Origin: Oscillospiraceae bacterium
GTDB taxonomy: Bacteria; Bacillota; Clostridia; Oscillospirales; Oscillospiraceae
Direction: 5' to 3'
DNA: 64,000 bases
Assembly: GCA_015068425.1 (NCBI GenBank)
Contig: SVKK01000008.1
Location: forward strand, 1-64,000
Shown here: positions 19,565-28,369 of the stretch, piece after piece
Layout: each line of letters starts with the position of its first letter
Numbering within the stretch: position 1 is the first letter of the stretch
Made by a program: the position numbers and the translations under genes
Notes under the pieces: model-generated
Told to the model about the DNA's origin: nothing
The model's database searches: none
What the model saw: only the letters and a program-made list of their open reading frames with translations

Positions 19565-20329
19565 TCAGACAAACACTATGTTTTCCGGGAAATCTCCATC
19601 CGGCTTCGGACCGTTGATATACACCTTTTCAAAGAGATCAACACCCGCAAAGCGGAAAAGACCCACCTTGCTGAGCTTGCTGCTGTCCGCCAAAAGATAA
19701 CTGTGCTCCGCGTTTCTCATGGCAACCTGCTTCAGCCGCACGCACTCCATATCCGTCGCATAGACAATATTATTGGTGGGGTTTAAACCCATACAGCCGA
19801 TGAAGGCGCGGTTAAAGCCGAACTGCTCCAGATTGCTCTCTGTCATAGGACCCACGATCATCTGGTCCCGGGGAACTACTCGGCCACCCAGAGAAAAGAC
19901 CTCTGCCTTGGTGTCCGGAGATACCCGCTGGAGCACCACATTGTTGCAGGTGACGATACGAATAGGTTTTGAAAACAAAACGGAGATCATGGGCGCAATG
20001 CTTGTGCCCATATCAAGAAAAATGCATTCTCCCGGCTGCACCTCTTCTGCCGCCGCCCGGGCCACAGCAATCTTCTCATCATGATTGATATTATGCTTTG
20101 CGCGTATGGACAGCTCCACATCAAAGTCCGAGCCGTCCCCATCGGGGCGCATCGCTCCGCTTTGCACCCGGCGCAGCTTGCCCTGAGCTTCCAGCTTCTC
20201 AAAGTCGCGCCTCACCGTGGCTTCAGAAACGCCCAATTCCCGGGCGATGCTCTTATAGTCCACAACCGCCGACTCGTTGAGTCGCTTCAAAATATATAAA
20301 CTTCTCGCTGACGCTATCATCGCGCTCAC
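19565..20329 (-). CDS. DeoR/GlpR family transcriptional regulator
   Basis: 254 aa; N-terminal HTH VVDYKSIARELGVSEATVRRDFEKLEAQGKLRRVQSGA and DeoR sensor domain. Confidence 0.95.
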   Translation of the reverse strand: MSAMIASARSLYILKRLNESAVVDYKSIARELGVSEATVRRDFEKLEAQGKLRRVQSGAMRPDGDGSDFDVELSIRAKHNINHDEKIAVARAAAEEVQPGECIFLDMGTSIAPMISVLFSKPIRIVTCNNVVLQRVSPDTKAEVFSLGGRVVPRDQMIVGPMTESNLEQFGFNRAFIGCMGLNPTNNIVYATDMECVRLKQVAMRNAEHSYLLADSSKLSKVGLFRFAGVDLFEKVYINGPKPDGDFPENIVFV

Positions 20330-20333
20330 CCTT

Positions 20334-21329
20334 TCATTGGCGCAGATTTTTGAAATCGATGCCCGTTTGTGAACGTATCTCGTCCATCAAAACCAGCACC
20401 TGCTCCGTCACTTGATTATAGCTTTCCCAAGGGCGGCTTCCTTCCGCGGAAGCTGCCGCGAAATCCATAAAAGAGCGTATTTCATGCTTCATGTTGAAAA
20501 ATTCCGGGTCCGGGTCATGGTATATAACCCGACGGGATTTATCCCTTCCCACAAAAACGATGTCCTTGGGGTTTGTTATGCTGTCAATAAGCAGCGTTCC
20601 CTGCTCGCCCTGAATTTCATTGCTGCGTCGGCTGTCGGAAACTTTGGACCAGCTCAGCTCCGCCAGCATTTCAGGATAAACGCAGAGAGCTCCGCCCTGG
20701 CTGTCAAGGCCGTTATCCAGCCTGTTGGCCACGGCGCTGAGCTTCTCGGGTACGCCGAAAAGCGCCACCAGCGCGTGTATGCAGTAAACTCCGATATCCA
20801 TCAGGGAGCCGTTGCAAAAAGCGGGATTGAAGGCATTTTCCACCACGCCCCGCTTATACGCGTCATAGCGGGAGGAATATTGGCAGTAGGTAAAAGATAC
20901 CCGTCTGACCTTCCCCACTTCCTCAATAGCCTTTTTCAGAATAGCAAAACCGGGCATAAATGCAGGACGCATAGCTTCAAGAAGCACAAGTCCCTTTTCC
21001 TCCGCCAGAGAGCGCAGACGGGCAAAGGTTTCCCTGTCGGGGCAGGCAGGCTTTTCCAGCAGCACGTGTTTTCCCGCCCGGAGCATCAGCTCAGCCTGCT
21101 GAGCATGAAAGAGATTTGGCGAGGAAATATAAACTCCGTCCACATCTTCTCCGGCCGCAAGCTCACTGAGATCCGTTACGCACCGGACGCCGGGACGTTC
21201 TCCGGCAAAAGCCTTTGCCCTTTCCACATTCCGGGAATATACAGCCGCAAGAGAGAATCCCTCAAGACTCTCTCCTGCGCTGAGAAATTCCCGGGCGATA
21301 AAGTTTGTTCCTATAGTTCCAAAACGCAT
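20334..21329 (-). CDS. Gfo/Idh/MocA family oxidoreductase
   Basis: Start revised from 21377 to 21329 (MRFGTIGTNFIAREFL) so it does not overlap the ROK gene; VLLEKPACPDRETFARL. Confidence 0.9.
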   Translation of the reverse strand: MRFGTIGTNFIAREFLSAGESLEGFSLAAVYSRNVERAKAFAGERPGVRCVTDLSELAAGEDVDGVYISSPNLFHAQQAELMLRAGKHVLLEKPACPDRETFARLRSLAEEKGLVLLEAMRPAFMPGFAILKKAIEEVGKVRRVSFTYCQYSSRYDAYKRGVVENAFNPAFCNGSLMDIGVYCIHALVALFGVPEKLSAVANRLDNGLDSQGGALCVYPEMLAELSWSKVSDSRRSNEIQGEQGTLLIDSITNPKDIVFVGRDKSRRVIYHDPDPEFFNMKHEIRSFMDFAAASAEGSRPWESYNQVTEQVLVLMDEIRSQTGIDFKNLRQ

Positions 21330-21333
21330 AACA

Positions 21334-22281
21334 TTACATTCTGTCCAGATATGCAGCGCCAATGGTGCCGGCCGCATTACCCAAGCTTGCCTTTATGATG
21401 GGGGGCGCGCCGATAATATCATAGGCGAACACATACTTCTTTACCTTTTCACGAATGGGGTCAAGGAGATAATCGCCCTGAGCGGACAAACCGCCGCCAA
21501 TCAGGAAAACCTCGGGACGGAAAATATTTATGAGACCGCCAATGCCGTTTGCCAGATATTCTTCATACTGATCCAGAACAGCCAGCGCGGCGGGGTCATT
21601 TTCATGGGCGCAGTCGAAAATAATGCGTCCGTTGAGTTTTCCTCCGTTTTCCTTTGCCCGGGCATGGAGCAGAGAATCGGGATAAAGCTTCATTGCTTCC
21701 TCGGCCTGCTGAATCAATGCGGTGACGGAAGCATAGGCCTCAAGGCAGCCGGGAATTCCGCAGGTGCACATGTTGCCCTGATGCATTACAGGGGCATGAC
21801 CAAGCTCTGCTCCCATACCGTCTCCGCCTACAAAAAGCTTTCCGCCCAGAATAACGCCGCCGCCCACACCGGTGCCCAGTGTCAGCATAATAACGCTCTG
21901 GCAGCCTTTGGCAGCACCTGCCACCGCTTCGCCGATGATGGCGCAGTTTGCATCGTTTCCGATATATACAGGCACGGGCAGATGCTTTTCCAGTTCCTCA
22001 CGAAGAGGCATATCTCTCCAGTTGGTATTGTTGGAGAAAACCAGCCTGCCTGTATTGGGGTTGATGCAGCTGGGAGTTCCTACGCCAACGCAGGGAAAAT
22101 CAGAAACCTTCAGTCCTGCCATAGCGGCAACCGTTTCCGCGGCCTTGGCCATATCCGCAACAACCTGCTCAAATCCCTCGCCGGTGGGCTGGGTATGGCT
22201 GAACACCACCTCGTTGTTTTCATCCACGACACCCGCCTTGATGGCAGTGCCGCCCAGATCAATTCCGATACGGTATTGCAT
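21334..22281 (-). CDS. ROK family sugar kinase
   Basis: 315 aa; GIDLGGTAIKAGVVD, GTGVGGGVI, zinc motif CTCGIPGCLEAYAS. Confidence 0.93.
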   Translation of the reverse strand: MQYRIGIDLGGTAIKAGVVDENNEVVFSHTQPTGEGFEQVVADMAKAAETVAAMAGLKVSDFPCVGVGTPSCINPNTGRLVFSNNTNWRDMPLREELEKHLPVPVYIGNDANCAIIGEAVAGAAKGCQSVIMLTLGTGVGGGVILGGKLFVGGDGMGAELGHAPVMHQGNMCTCGIPGCLEAYASVTALIQQAEEAMKLYPDSLLHARAKENGGKLNGRIIFDCAHENDPAALAVLDQYEEYLANGIGGLINIFRPEVFLIGGGLSAQGDYLLDPIREKVKKYVFAYDIIGAPPIIKASLGNAAGTIGAAYLDRM

Positions 22282-22305
22282 AGTTTTTCCTCCGTTTTTT
22301 CCGAC

Positions 22306-23208
22306 TTATACGCCCACGCGCTTGAGGACGCTGTCGGTGAAGCGCTTGGCGCGCTCAATGTCGCCCTCATCCAGATGCTCAATGATCAGGGGAATATTGG
22401 GATGCTCTTCAGCCAGACGCTTAACATAGAGCTCATAGTTCAGTATTCCCAGACCGGCAGCAGGCAGCTCAACGCCGCCGGAACCGCGGAAGGAGTGGGA
22501 AGCATCGGCATCAATATCGGCATGCTTTTCACCGGTATCGGTGGCCAGCTTGATATCCTTGGCATGAGCTATCTTCATATAGGGGCTCAGACGGTCAAAT
22601 ATCTTGTTGATAGTTCCGTCCACATCCTTGATGGTGTTCTCATCAAAATAGTTGGTGGGATCGCAGATAAGTCCCAGATGCTTGCTGTTTACATCCTTGA
22701 ACATACGCTCAACCTGCTCCACAGAGCCGATAACGTTGTTTACATAGTTTTCAACGATGAAGGTGGAGCCCCACTGGCCTGCAAATTCAGCCAGATCGCG
22801 GATGATCTCAATGGTCTCATCGTATACCTTGGGACTGGCGTTCATATCATGCCATACCCAGTCGCTTTCAAGGTTATAGGTGCCGGTCTCGCTGCCTACA
22901 TAGGGGCAGCCCAGATCGCGTGCATAGCGGAGCATCATCTTAAGATAGTTGATGTTGCGCTTGCGGATATCGGGGTCGGGATGGATGAAGTTGGTGTAGC
23001 CGGAAACTGCGATTACGGGAAGATTTGCATCACGGAAGGCATCGCGGATCTCGTGAGCCTTCTTCTCGGTGAGGGGTTCATAGGCAGCGTCAAAATCCTT
23101 GAAGGATACATCCAGCTGTACACAGCCGAAGTCGCTGGCTTTGATGCGGCGAATGACCTCGTCCATCTTATAGGGATAATAACCGGTGAAAATACCAACG
23201 TTTATCAT
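22306..23208 (-). CDS. Sugar phosphate isomerase/epimerase (AP endonuclease 2-type TIM barrel)
   Basis: Start revised to MINVGIFTGYYPYK at 23208; GCVQLDVSF, FIVENYVNNV, ICDPTNYFD, IIEHLDEGDIERA. Confidence 0.85.
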   Translation of the reverse strand: MINVGIFTGYYPYKMDEVIRRIKASDFGCVQLDVSFKDFDAAYEPLTEKKAHEIRDAFRDANLPVIAVSGYTNFIHPDPDIRKRNINYLKMMLRYARDLGCPYVGSETGTYNLESDWVWHDMNASPKVYDETIEIIRDLAEFAGQWGSTFIVENYVNNVIGSVEQVERMFKDVNSKHLGLICDPTNYFDENTIKDVDGTINKIFDRLSPYMKIAHAKDIKLATDTGEKHADIDADASHSFRGSGGVELPAAGLGILNYELYVKRLAEEHPNIPLIIEHLDEGDIERAKRFTDSVLKRVGV

Positions 23209-23228
23209 TATTAAATCCTCCTTAAATA

Positions 23229-24341
23229 TCAATCGGTGGGCAGCAGCAGCTCACTGAGAGCAACTGTGCGCTTTTCGGCAATAGACTTATAGCAGGCTTC
23301 CACGCAGGCGATGGTGTGGACATTATCGCGGGCGGAGATTTCAGGCTCCGCGCCCTGCTCAACAGCCCGGAGCAGCTGAGCCATAGTGCCCTCAAACGCA
23401 TCGGGAAACCATACGGTATCCCACTTGGGCTCTATCCACTGATGGGGATAGCGCTTGGAAGTGAAGCGCAGAGTGGAGGGGCAGCGCTCGGGATACTTGG
23501 GCCAGCCGATGGTGCCCTGAGCCATACCCTCGGTGCCTTCCACACGCCACTTGATGTAAATATCCTTCTCGCAGGGCTCTTCGGGCCATGCCCAAACATC
23601 GTCAAGAGAGGTGGCCATAATGCCGTTATCATACTTATAGGTGAACTGCACGATACCGTCCACATGCTCAAACTTGGTGCGGGGGTCGGTGCGGCAAACA
23701 GCGGTGATCTCGGCGGGGTCACCGAACATAAAGCGGAAAATATCAACATGGTGAATGCCCATGCCGAAGATCTCCAGCTTGTCATACTCCTGCAGGAAGG
23801 TCTGCCAGTGGGGGATTGCGCGCATTTCAATGGTGGCAAGAACGGGCTCGCCAAGCTCACCGGTATCCAGCAGATACTTCAGCGCACGCATGGACTGGTC
23901 GCAGCGCATATTGGAGTTAACTGCGATAGCCTTGCCGTTTTCTTCGCCCAGACGGACTATCTCGCGGGCATTTTCAATGGACATTTCAATGGGTTTCTGG
24001 CAGAGAATGCCCTTCAGGTTGGGGCATTTTACCGCCTCGCGGACGATATCAAGCTGCTGATCGGGAGGGTATGCAATGTCAAGAATCTCGATGGAATCAT
24101 CCTTCAGCATTTCCTGCCAGGTATCGTATACCTTGGGAATATTATGACGCTCGGCCACAGCCTTTGCATTGGCGGGAGTGCGGGAGGCAATGGCAACAGG
24201 GTTGAAGCCTGCAGCACGGTAGGACTCCAGATGGCAGTCAGCCATAATAAAGCCTGAGCCGATGCAGCCTATGCGCCAATCCTTGCGGACGGGCGACTCA
24301 TATTTTGTCGCGGCAATCAGTTTTTCCTTTATGTTTTCCAT
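23229..24341 (-). CDS. Gfo/Idh/MocA family oxidoreductase
   Basis: 370 aa; RIGCIGSGFIMADCHLESYRAAGFNPVAIASR, CQKPIEMSIENAREIV. Confidence 0.95.
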   Translation of the reverse strand: MENIKEKLIAATKYESPVRKDWRIGCIGSGFIMADCHLESYRAAGFNPVAIASRTPANAKAVAERHNIPKVYDTWQEMLKDDSIEILDIAYPPDQQLDIVREAVKCPNLKGILCQKPIEMSIENAREIVRLGEENGKAIAVNSNMRCDQSMRALKYLLDTGELGEPVLATIEMRAIPHWQTFLQEYDKLEIFGMGIHHVDIFRFMFGDPAEITAVCRTDPRTKFEHVDGIVQFTYKYDNGIMATSLDDVWAWPEEPCEKDIYIKWRVEGTEGMAQGTIGWPKYPERCPSTLRFTSKRYPHQWIEPKWDTVWFPDAFEGTMAQLLRAVEQGAEPEISARDNVHTIACVEACYKSIAEKRTVALSELLLPTD

Positions 24342-24367
24342 GCGCTCATTCTCCTCGATTTTTTAAT

Positions 24368-25135
24368 TTATTTACCCTCACGGGCTGCCAGAACGGCGGG
24401 GAATTCCATATCATCGGTAACCTCGGGCAGAACCAGAGTGCCGGCAGCCTCACGCTCGCGGGCGTCAGCCATCATGGTCTCGGTGCGGGTGCAGCCGAAT
24501 CGGGTGCCGCCAACAGCCTTTACCATCAGCGCGTCATCCAGCTTGCGAACGCCGCCTGCAGCCTTGACCTGCATATTGGGAGCGGTGTTGGCGCGCATAA
24601 GCTTCAGGTCATGAATGGTTGCGCCGGAAGGAGCGTAGCCGGTGGAGGTCTTGGTGAAATCAGCGCCTACGCGGGTGCAAATCTCGCAGGCCTTCTTTTT
24701 CTGCTCGTCGGTCAGATAAGCATTCTCAAAGATAACCTTGACGATAACATTCTTCTCATGGGCTGCATCCACAACAGCCTTCAGATCCTTCTCAACATAA
24801 TCATAGTCGCCGGAGAGGAGACGTCCGATATTCAGCACAACGTCAACTTCCACGCAGCCCTGCTCGATGGCCATCTTGGTTTCAAAAACCTTGACCTCGG
24901 TCAGGTTGGAACCGTGGGGGAAGCCGATAACAGTGGTGATAAGAACATCGCTGCCCTTCAGAATCTCGGATGCGAACTCAACATCGCAGGGGCGCAGACA
25001 TACGGAAATGCATTTATATTCCTTTGCGATTTCGCAACCTCTTTTGATTTCGTCCAGAGTAAAGGTGGGATTGAGCAGAGAATGGTCGATCATATCGGCG
25101 ATATCCTGAGCTTTTACTTTGTTCATAACGATCAT
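24368..25135 (-). CDS. deoC: Deoxyribose-phosphate aldolase family (DeoC-like)
   Basis: 255 aa; IADMIDHSLLNPTFT, DFTKTSTGYAPSGAT, Schiff-base segment QVKAAGGVRKLDDAL. Confidence 0.9.
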   Translation of the reverse strand: MIVMNKVKAQDIADMIDHSLLNPTFTLDEIKRGCEIAKEYKCISVCLRPCDVEFASEILKGSDVLITTVIGFPHGSNLTEVKVFETKMAIEQGCVEVDVVLNIGRLLSGDYDYVEKDLKAVVDAAHEKNVIVKVIFENAYLTDEQKKKACEICTRVGADFTKTSTGYAPSGATIHDLKLMRANTAPNMQVKAAGGVRKLDDALMVKAVGGTRFGCTRTETMMADAREREAAGTLVLPEVTDDMEFPAVLAAREGK

Positions 25136-25218
25136 TTCCTTTCAAAATTATGTATTGATTTTTCACCCCCGTCATCCCTCTTCGGGACGTAACCGGGAAA
25201 CATATTTGCTACGGAAAT

Positions 25219-25247
25219 ATTGTAGCATCTTTTTCATTTATTTTCAA
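25219..25247 (-). promoter_or_regulatory. Predicted sigma-A promoter for the minus-strand catabolic operon
   Basis: Minus strand TTGAAA (25247-25242), 17-bp spacer, TACAAT (25224-25219). Confidence 0.55.
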
Positions 25248-25266
25248 TACTTTTCAATTCTTTTCA
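25231..25266. promoter_or_regulatory. Four-fold 10-bp-phased TTTTCA operator-like array
   Basis: ttttcattta ttttcaatac ttttcaattc ttttca: TTTTCA at 25231, 25241, 25251 and 25261, exactly 10 bp apart, overlapping the minus promoter -35. Confidence 0.65.
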
Positions 25267-25292
25267 TCATTTGCAAATCCACCTAGTTTCTC

Positions 25293-25321
25293 TTGCATTT
25301 AATTGCAACATAAGGTATACT
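25293..25321 (+). promoter_or_regulatory. Predicted sigma-A promoter for the plus-strand catabolic operon
   Basis: TTGCAT (25293-25298), 17-bp spacer, TATACT (25316-25321). Confidence 0.6.
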
Positions 25322-25401
25322 TATTCTATCTGAAAACTTGCAAAAGCTTTCACGAAAAATGATAAAAATTAAAAACAATAAATACTAAGGGGGATCTTTT
25401 T

Positions 25402-26547
25402 GTGAAACGATTCAAGGCTTGCGTAATAGGCGTCGGATTTATTGGTGCCGCCCATATTGAGGCACTCCGCCGTCTCGGTAATGTTGACGTTGTTGCCGTT
25501 GCCGATTTTCCCAGCGGAGCCGCTAAGGCTGAAGCACACTGCGTACCCAGAGGCTACAATGACTACAAGGAAATGCTGGACACCGAAAAGCCCGATGTTG
25601 TCCATATCTGCACTCCCAATGCCTCCCATTATGAAATGGCAATGTATGCCATGGAGCACGGCATCGCCGTTGTCTGCGAGAAGCCTCTTACCACCACTGT
25701 TGAGCAGGCCAGAGAGCTGGTTGCCTGCGCCAAGAAGTACGGTATTGTCAACGCCGTAAACTTCAACTGCCGCTGGTATCCTCAGGTTATGCAGACCCGC
25801 TCCATGATAGAGCGCGGCGAGGTTGGAAAAATCTACAGCGTCCACGGCAGCTATCTCCAGGACTGGCTCTTCCTCGACACCGACTACAGCTGGCGTCTTG
25901 AGCCCGAAGTGAGCGGCGAATCCCGCGCCTTCGGCGACATCGGCTCTCACTGGATAGACATGGTGGAAAGCGCCGCCGGTCTCCGCGCCACCGAGGTTTT
26001 CGCAGATTTCGCCACCTTCCATAAGACCCGCAAAAAGCCCCTTAAGCCCGTGGACACCTATTCCGGCATGGCTCTTCGCCCCGAGGATTACGCAGAAGTC
26101 CCCATCGATACCGAGGACTATTGCGCAGTTTTGTTCCACTTTGATAACGGCGCTATCGGCTCCTGCGTCATCAACCAGGTATTCGCAGGCCGCAAGAACC
26201 AGATCACCTATAACATCAGCGGCAGCAACTGCTCTCTGCGCTGGGACAGCGAAGACAGCAACGACCTTTGGGTAGGCCGCCGCGAAGGTTACAACCAGAA
26301 AATCCCCAAGGATCCTTCCCTGCTTGACCCCATGGCCGCCTCCGTTAACGGCTATCCCGGCGGACATGTTGAAGGCTTCCCCGACACCTTCAAGCAGAAC
26401 TTCAAGGCCATTTATGCCGCTATTGAAAAGGGCGACACAAGCCGCGGCCTCTTCGCAACCTTTGAGGACGGCCTCCGCGAGATGACTCTGTGCGACGCCA
26501 TCATTCGCTCCTCCAAAGAAGGTCGCTGGGTCAAGGTTGAGGAGTAA
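25402..26547 (+). CDS. Gfo/Idh/MocA family oxidoreductase (GTG start)
   Basis: 381 aa; KACVIGVGFIGAAHIEALRRLGNVDVVAVAD, CEKPLTTTVEQARELV; RBS-like aaggggg upstream. Confidence 0.95.
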   Translation: MKRFKACVIGVGFIGAAHIEALRRLGNVDVVAVADFPSGAAKAEAHCVPRGYNDYKEMLDTEKPDVVHICTPNASHYEMAMYAMEHGIAVVCEKPLTTTVEQARELVACAKKYGIVNAVNFNCRWYPQVMQTRSMIERGEVGKIYSVHGSYLQDWLFLDTDYSWRLEPEVSGESRAFGDIGSHWIDMVESAAGLRATEVFADFATFHKTRKKPLKPVDTYSGMALRPEDYAEVPIDTEDYCAVLFHFDNGAIGSCVINQVFAGRKNQITYNISGSNCSLRWDSEDSNDLWVGRREGYNQKIPKDPSLLDPMAASVNGYPGGHVEGFPDTFKQNFKAIYAAIEKGDTSRGLFATFEDGLREMTLCDAIIRSSKEGRWVKVEE

Positions 26548-26552
26548 GGCCT

Positions 26553-27401
26553 ATGTTTAAGATTGCTACCCTTGCCGATTGGTTCGGCGTAGGTCTTATA
26601 GAAGGTATCCGCACCTCCCAGCGCTGCGGCGCCGAAGGCGTTCAGGTTTATGCCGCGGACGAATTCGATCCCCGCACCGTTTCCAAGGACATGATCGCAA
26701 CTGTCCGCGATACCGCCCGCAGCTGCGGACAGACTGTCACCGCTCTTTGCGGCGAGCTTGGCGGCTTCGGTTTTGAAAAGGCCGAGGATAATCCTGACAA
26801 GCTGAGTTATCTCAAAAAGGTCATCGACCTTGCGGACATGGTTGACTGCCGCATCGTCACCACCCACATCGGCGTTGTTCCCGGTGATAAATCCGATCCC
26901 CGCTACCAGATTATGCTGGATGCCATGGGCGAAGCCGGCGAATACGCCCGCAGGATGGGCTCCTATGTGGCTGTTGAAACCGGCCCCGAGGCTATTGCCA
27001 CCCTCCGCGGTTTCCTTGAAAAGGTAGGCGGCGGTGTCGGAATAAACTATGACCCCGCAAACCTTGTAATGGTAGGCGCCGACGATGAAGTAAGCGCTGT
27101 TAAAACCGCCGGAGATCTCATCGTCCACACCCACGCAAAGGACGGTCATTCCCTCAAAAAAATCGCCCCCGCCGATTTCTACCATAACTTTGCCGAGGGC
27201 GGTCTTGAATGGGCAGCCACCTGCGGAGTATGCGTTGAAACTCCCCTGGGAGAGGGCTCTGTACGCTGGATCCCCTATCTGAACGCACTGAAGGAAATCG
27301 GTTATGACGGTTATCTCACCATCGAACGCGAGGTTAAAAACGGCGCGGAAGATATCCGTATGGCTGTTCGCTTCCTGCAGGATACACTTAAAACTTTATA
27401 A
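26553..27401 (+). CDS. Sugar phosphate isomerase/epimerase (AP endonuclease 2-type TIM barrel)
   Basis: 282 aa; GAEGVQVYAADEFD, VAVETGPEA, GINYDPANLVMVG, GYDGYLTIERE. Confidence 0.88.
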   Translation: MFKIATLADWFGVGLIEGIRTSQRCGAEGVQVYAADEFDPRTVSKDMIATVRDTARSCGQTVTALCGELGGFGFEKAEDNPDKLSYLKKVIDLADMVDCRIVTTHIGVVPGDKSDPRYQIMLDAMGEAGEYARRMGSYVAVETGPEAIATLRGFLEKVGGGVGINYDPANLVMVGADDEVSAVKTAGDLIVHTHAKDGHSLKKIAPADFYHNFAEGGLEWAATCGVCVETPLGEGSVRWIPYLNALKEIGYDGYLTIEREVKNGAEDIRMAVRFLQDTLKTL

Positions 27402-27424
27402 TTTATTTTAGGAGGAACTTTATT

Positions 27425-28339
27425 ATGATGAAGCTTGGTCTCCATTCCGCTATTCTCCCCGACGAGAGCTTTGAGCAGGTTATCGACTACTGCGCCAAGG
27501 TTGGCTTTGAATGCGTTGAAGTTTGCTGCTGGCCCAAGGGCAAGGCTGTCCGCCGCTATGCAGGCATTACCCACATCGACCTTAACGAGTGCGACAACGA
27601 AAAGCTGCTCTACTATAAGAAGTATGCCGAAGATAAGGGCGTAGCCATCGCCTCTCTCGGTTATTACCCCAATGCAATGGACGCCGATCAGGAAGCCGCA
27701 GATGTTGCCATCAAGCACATCTACCGCCTTATCGACGCTGCCGCATTTATGGGCGTTAAAACCGTAACCACCTTCATCGGTAAGGACAAGAATAAGACCG
27801 TTGAAGAAAATCTGGATAAGTTTGAAGTTGTCTGGGCTCCCATCGTGGCCTATGCCGAAGAGAAGGGCGTTCGCATCGGTATCGAAAACTGCCCCATGCT
27901 CTACACCGTTAACGAGTGGCCCGGCGGCAATAACCTTGCCTGCTCTCCCGCCATCTGGCGCGAGATGTTCCGCCGCATCCCCTCCCCCGCTCTCGGTCTG
28001 GCACTTGACCCCTCTCACCCCTATCTGACCGGCGCCAGCTACACCAAGCCCGTATATGAGTTCAAAGACCGCATCTATCACATCCACTTCAAGGATATCA
28101 AGATCTATCAGGACAAGCTGGATGATTACGGCTGCTTCTCTTACCCCACTCTGTGGCATTCTCCCAAGCTTCCCGGCATGGGCGGCGTAGACTTCGGCGC
28201 ATTTGTCTCCGCCCTCAACGACATCCGTTACACCGGTTATGCCGTCATCGAGGTTGAGGACAAGGCATTTGAAGGCTGCATTGAAGACGTTCGCTCCGGC
28301 ATTGAGCAGAGCTACCGCTTCATGCGTCAGTACATATAA
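27425..28339 (+). CDS. Sugar phosphate isomerase/epimerase (AP endonuclease 2-type TIM barrel)
   Basis: 304 aa; GFECVEVCCWPKG, GIENCPMLY, LGLALDPSHPYLTG, YHIHFKDIK, GYAVIEVEDKAFEG. Confidence 0.88.
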   Translation: MMKLGLHSAILPDESFEQVIDYCAKVGFECVEVCCWPKGKAVRRYAGITHIDLNECDNEKLLYYKKYAEDKGVAIASLGYYPNAMDADQEAADVAIKHIYRLIDAAAFMGVKTVTTFIGKDKNKTVEENLDKFEVVWAPIVAYAEEKGVRIGIENCPMLYTVNEWPGGNNLACSPAIWREMFRRIPSPALGLALDPSHPYLTGASYTKPVYEFKDRIYHIHFKDIKIYQDKLDDYGCFSYPTLWHSPKLPGMGGVDFGAFVSALNDIRYTGYAVIEVEDKAFEGCIEDVRSGIEQSYRFMRQYI

Positions 28340-28369
28340 TCCATAAATAATAATTCAGGAGGATTTCCC

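Noticed and set aside
21604-23214. 536-aa plus-strand ORF
   Set aside because: Antisense to the ROK kinase and TIM-barrel genes, which have clear family motifs.
25369-26367. 332-aa minus-strand ORF across the plus-strand Gfo/Idh gene
   Set aside because: Antisense frame; Gfo/Idh on the plus strand has all expected motifs and its own RBS and promoter.
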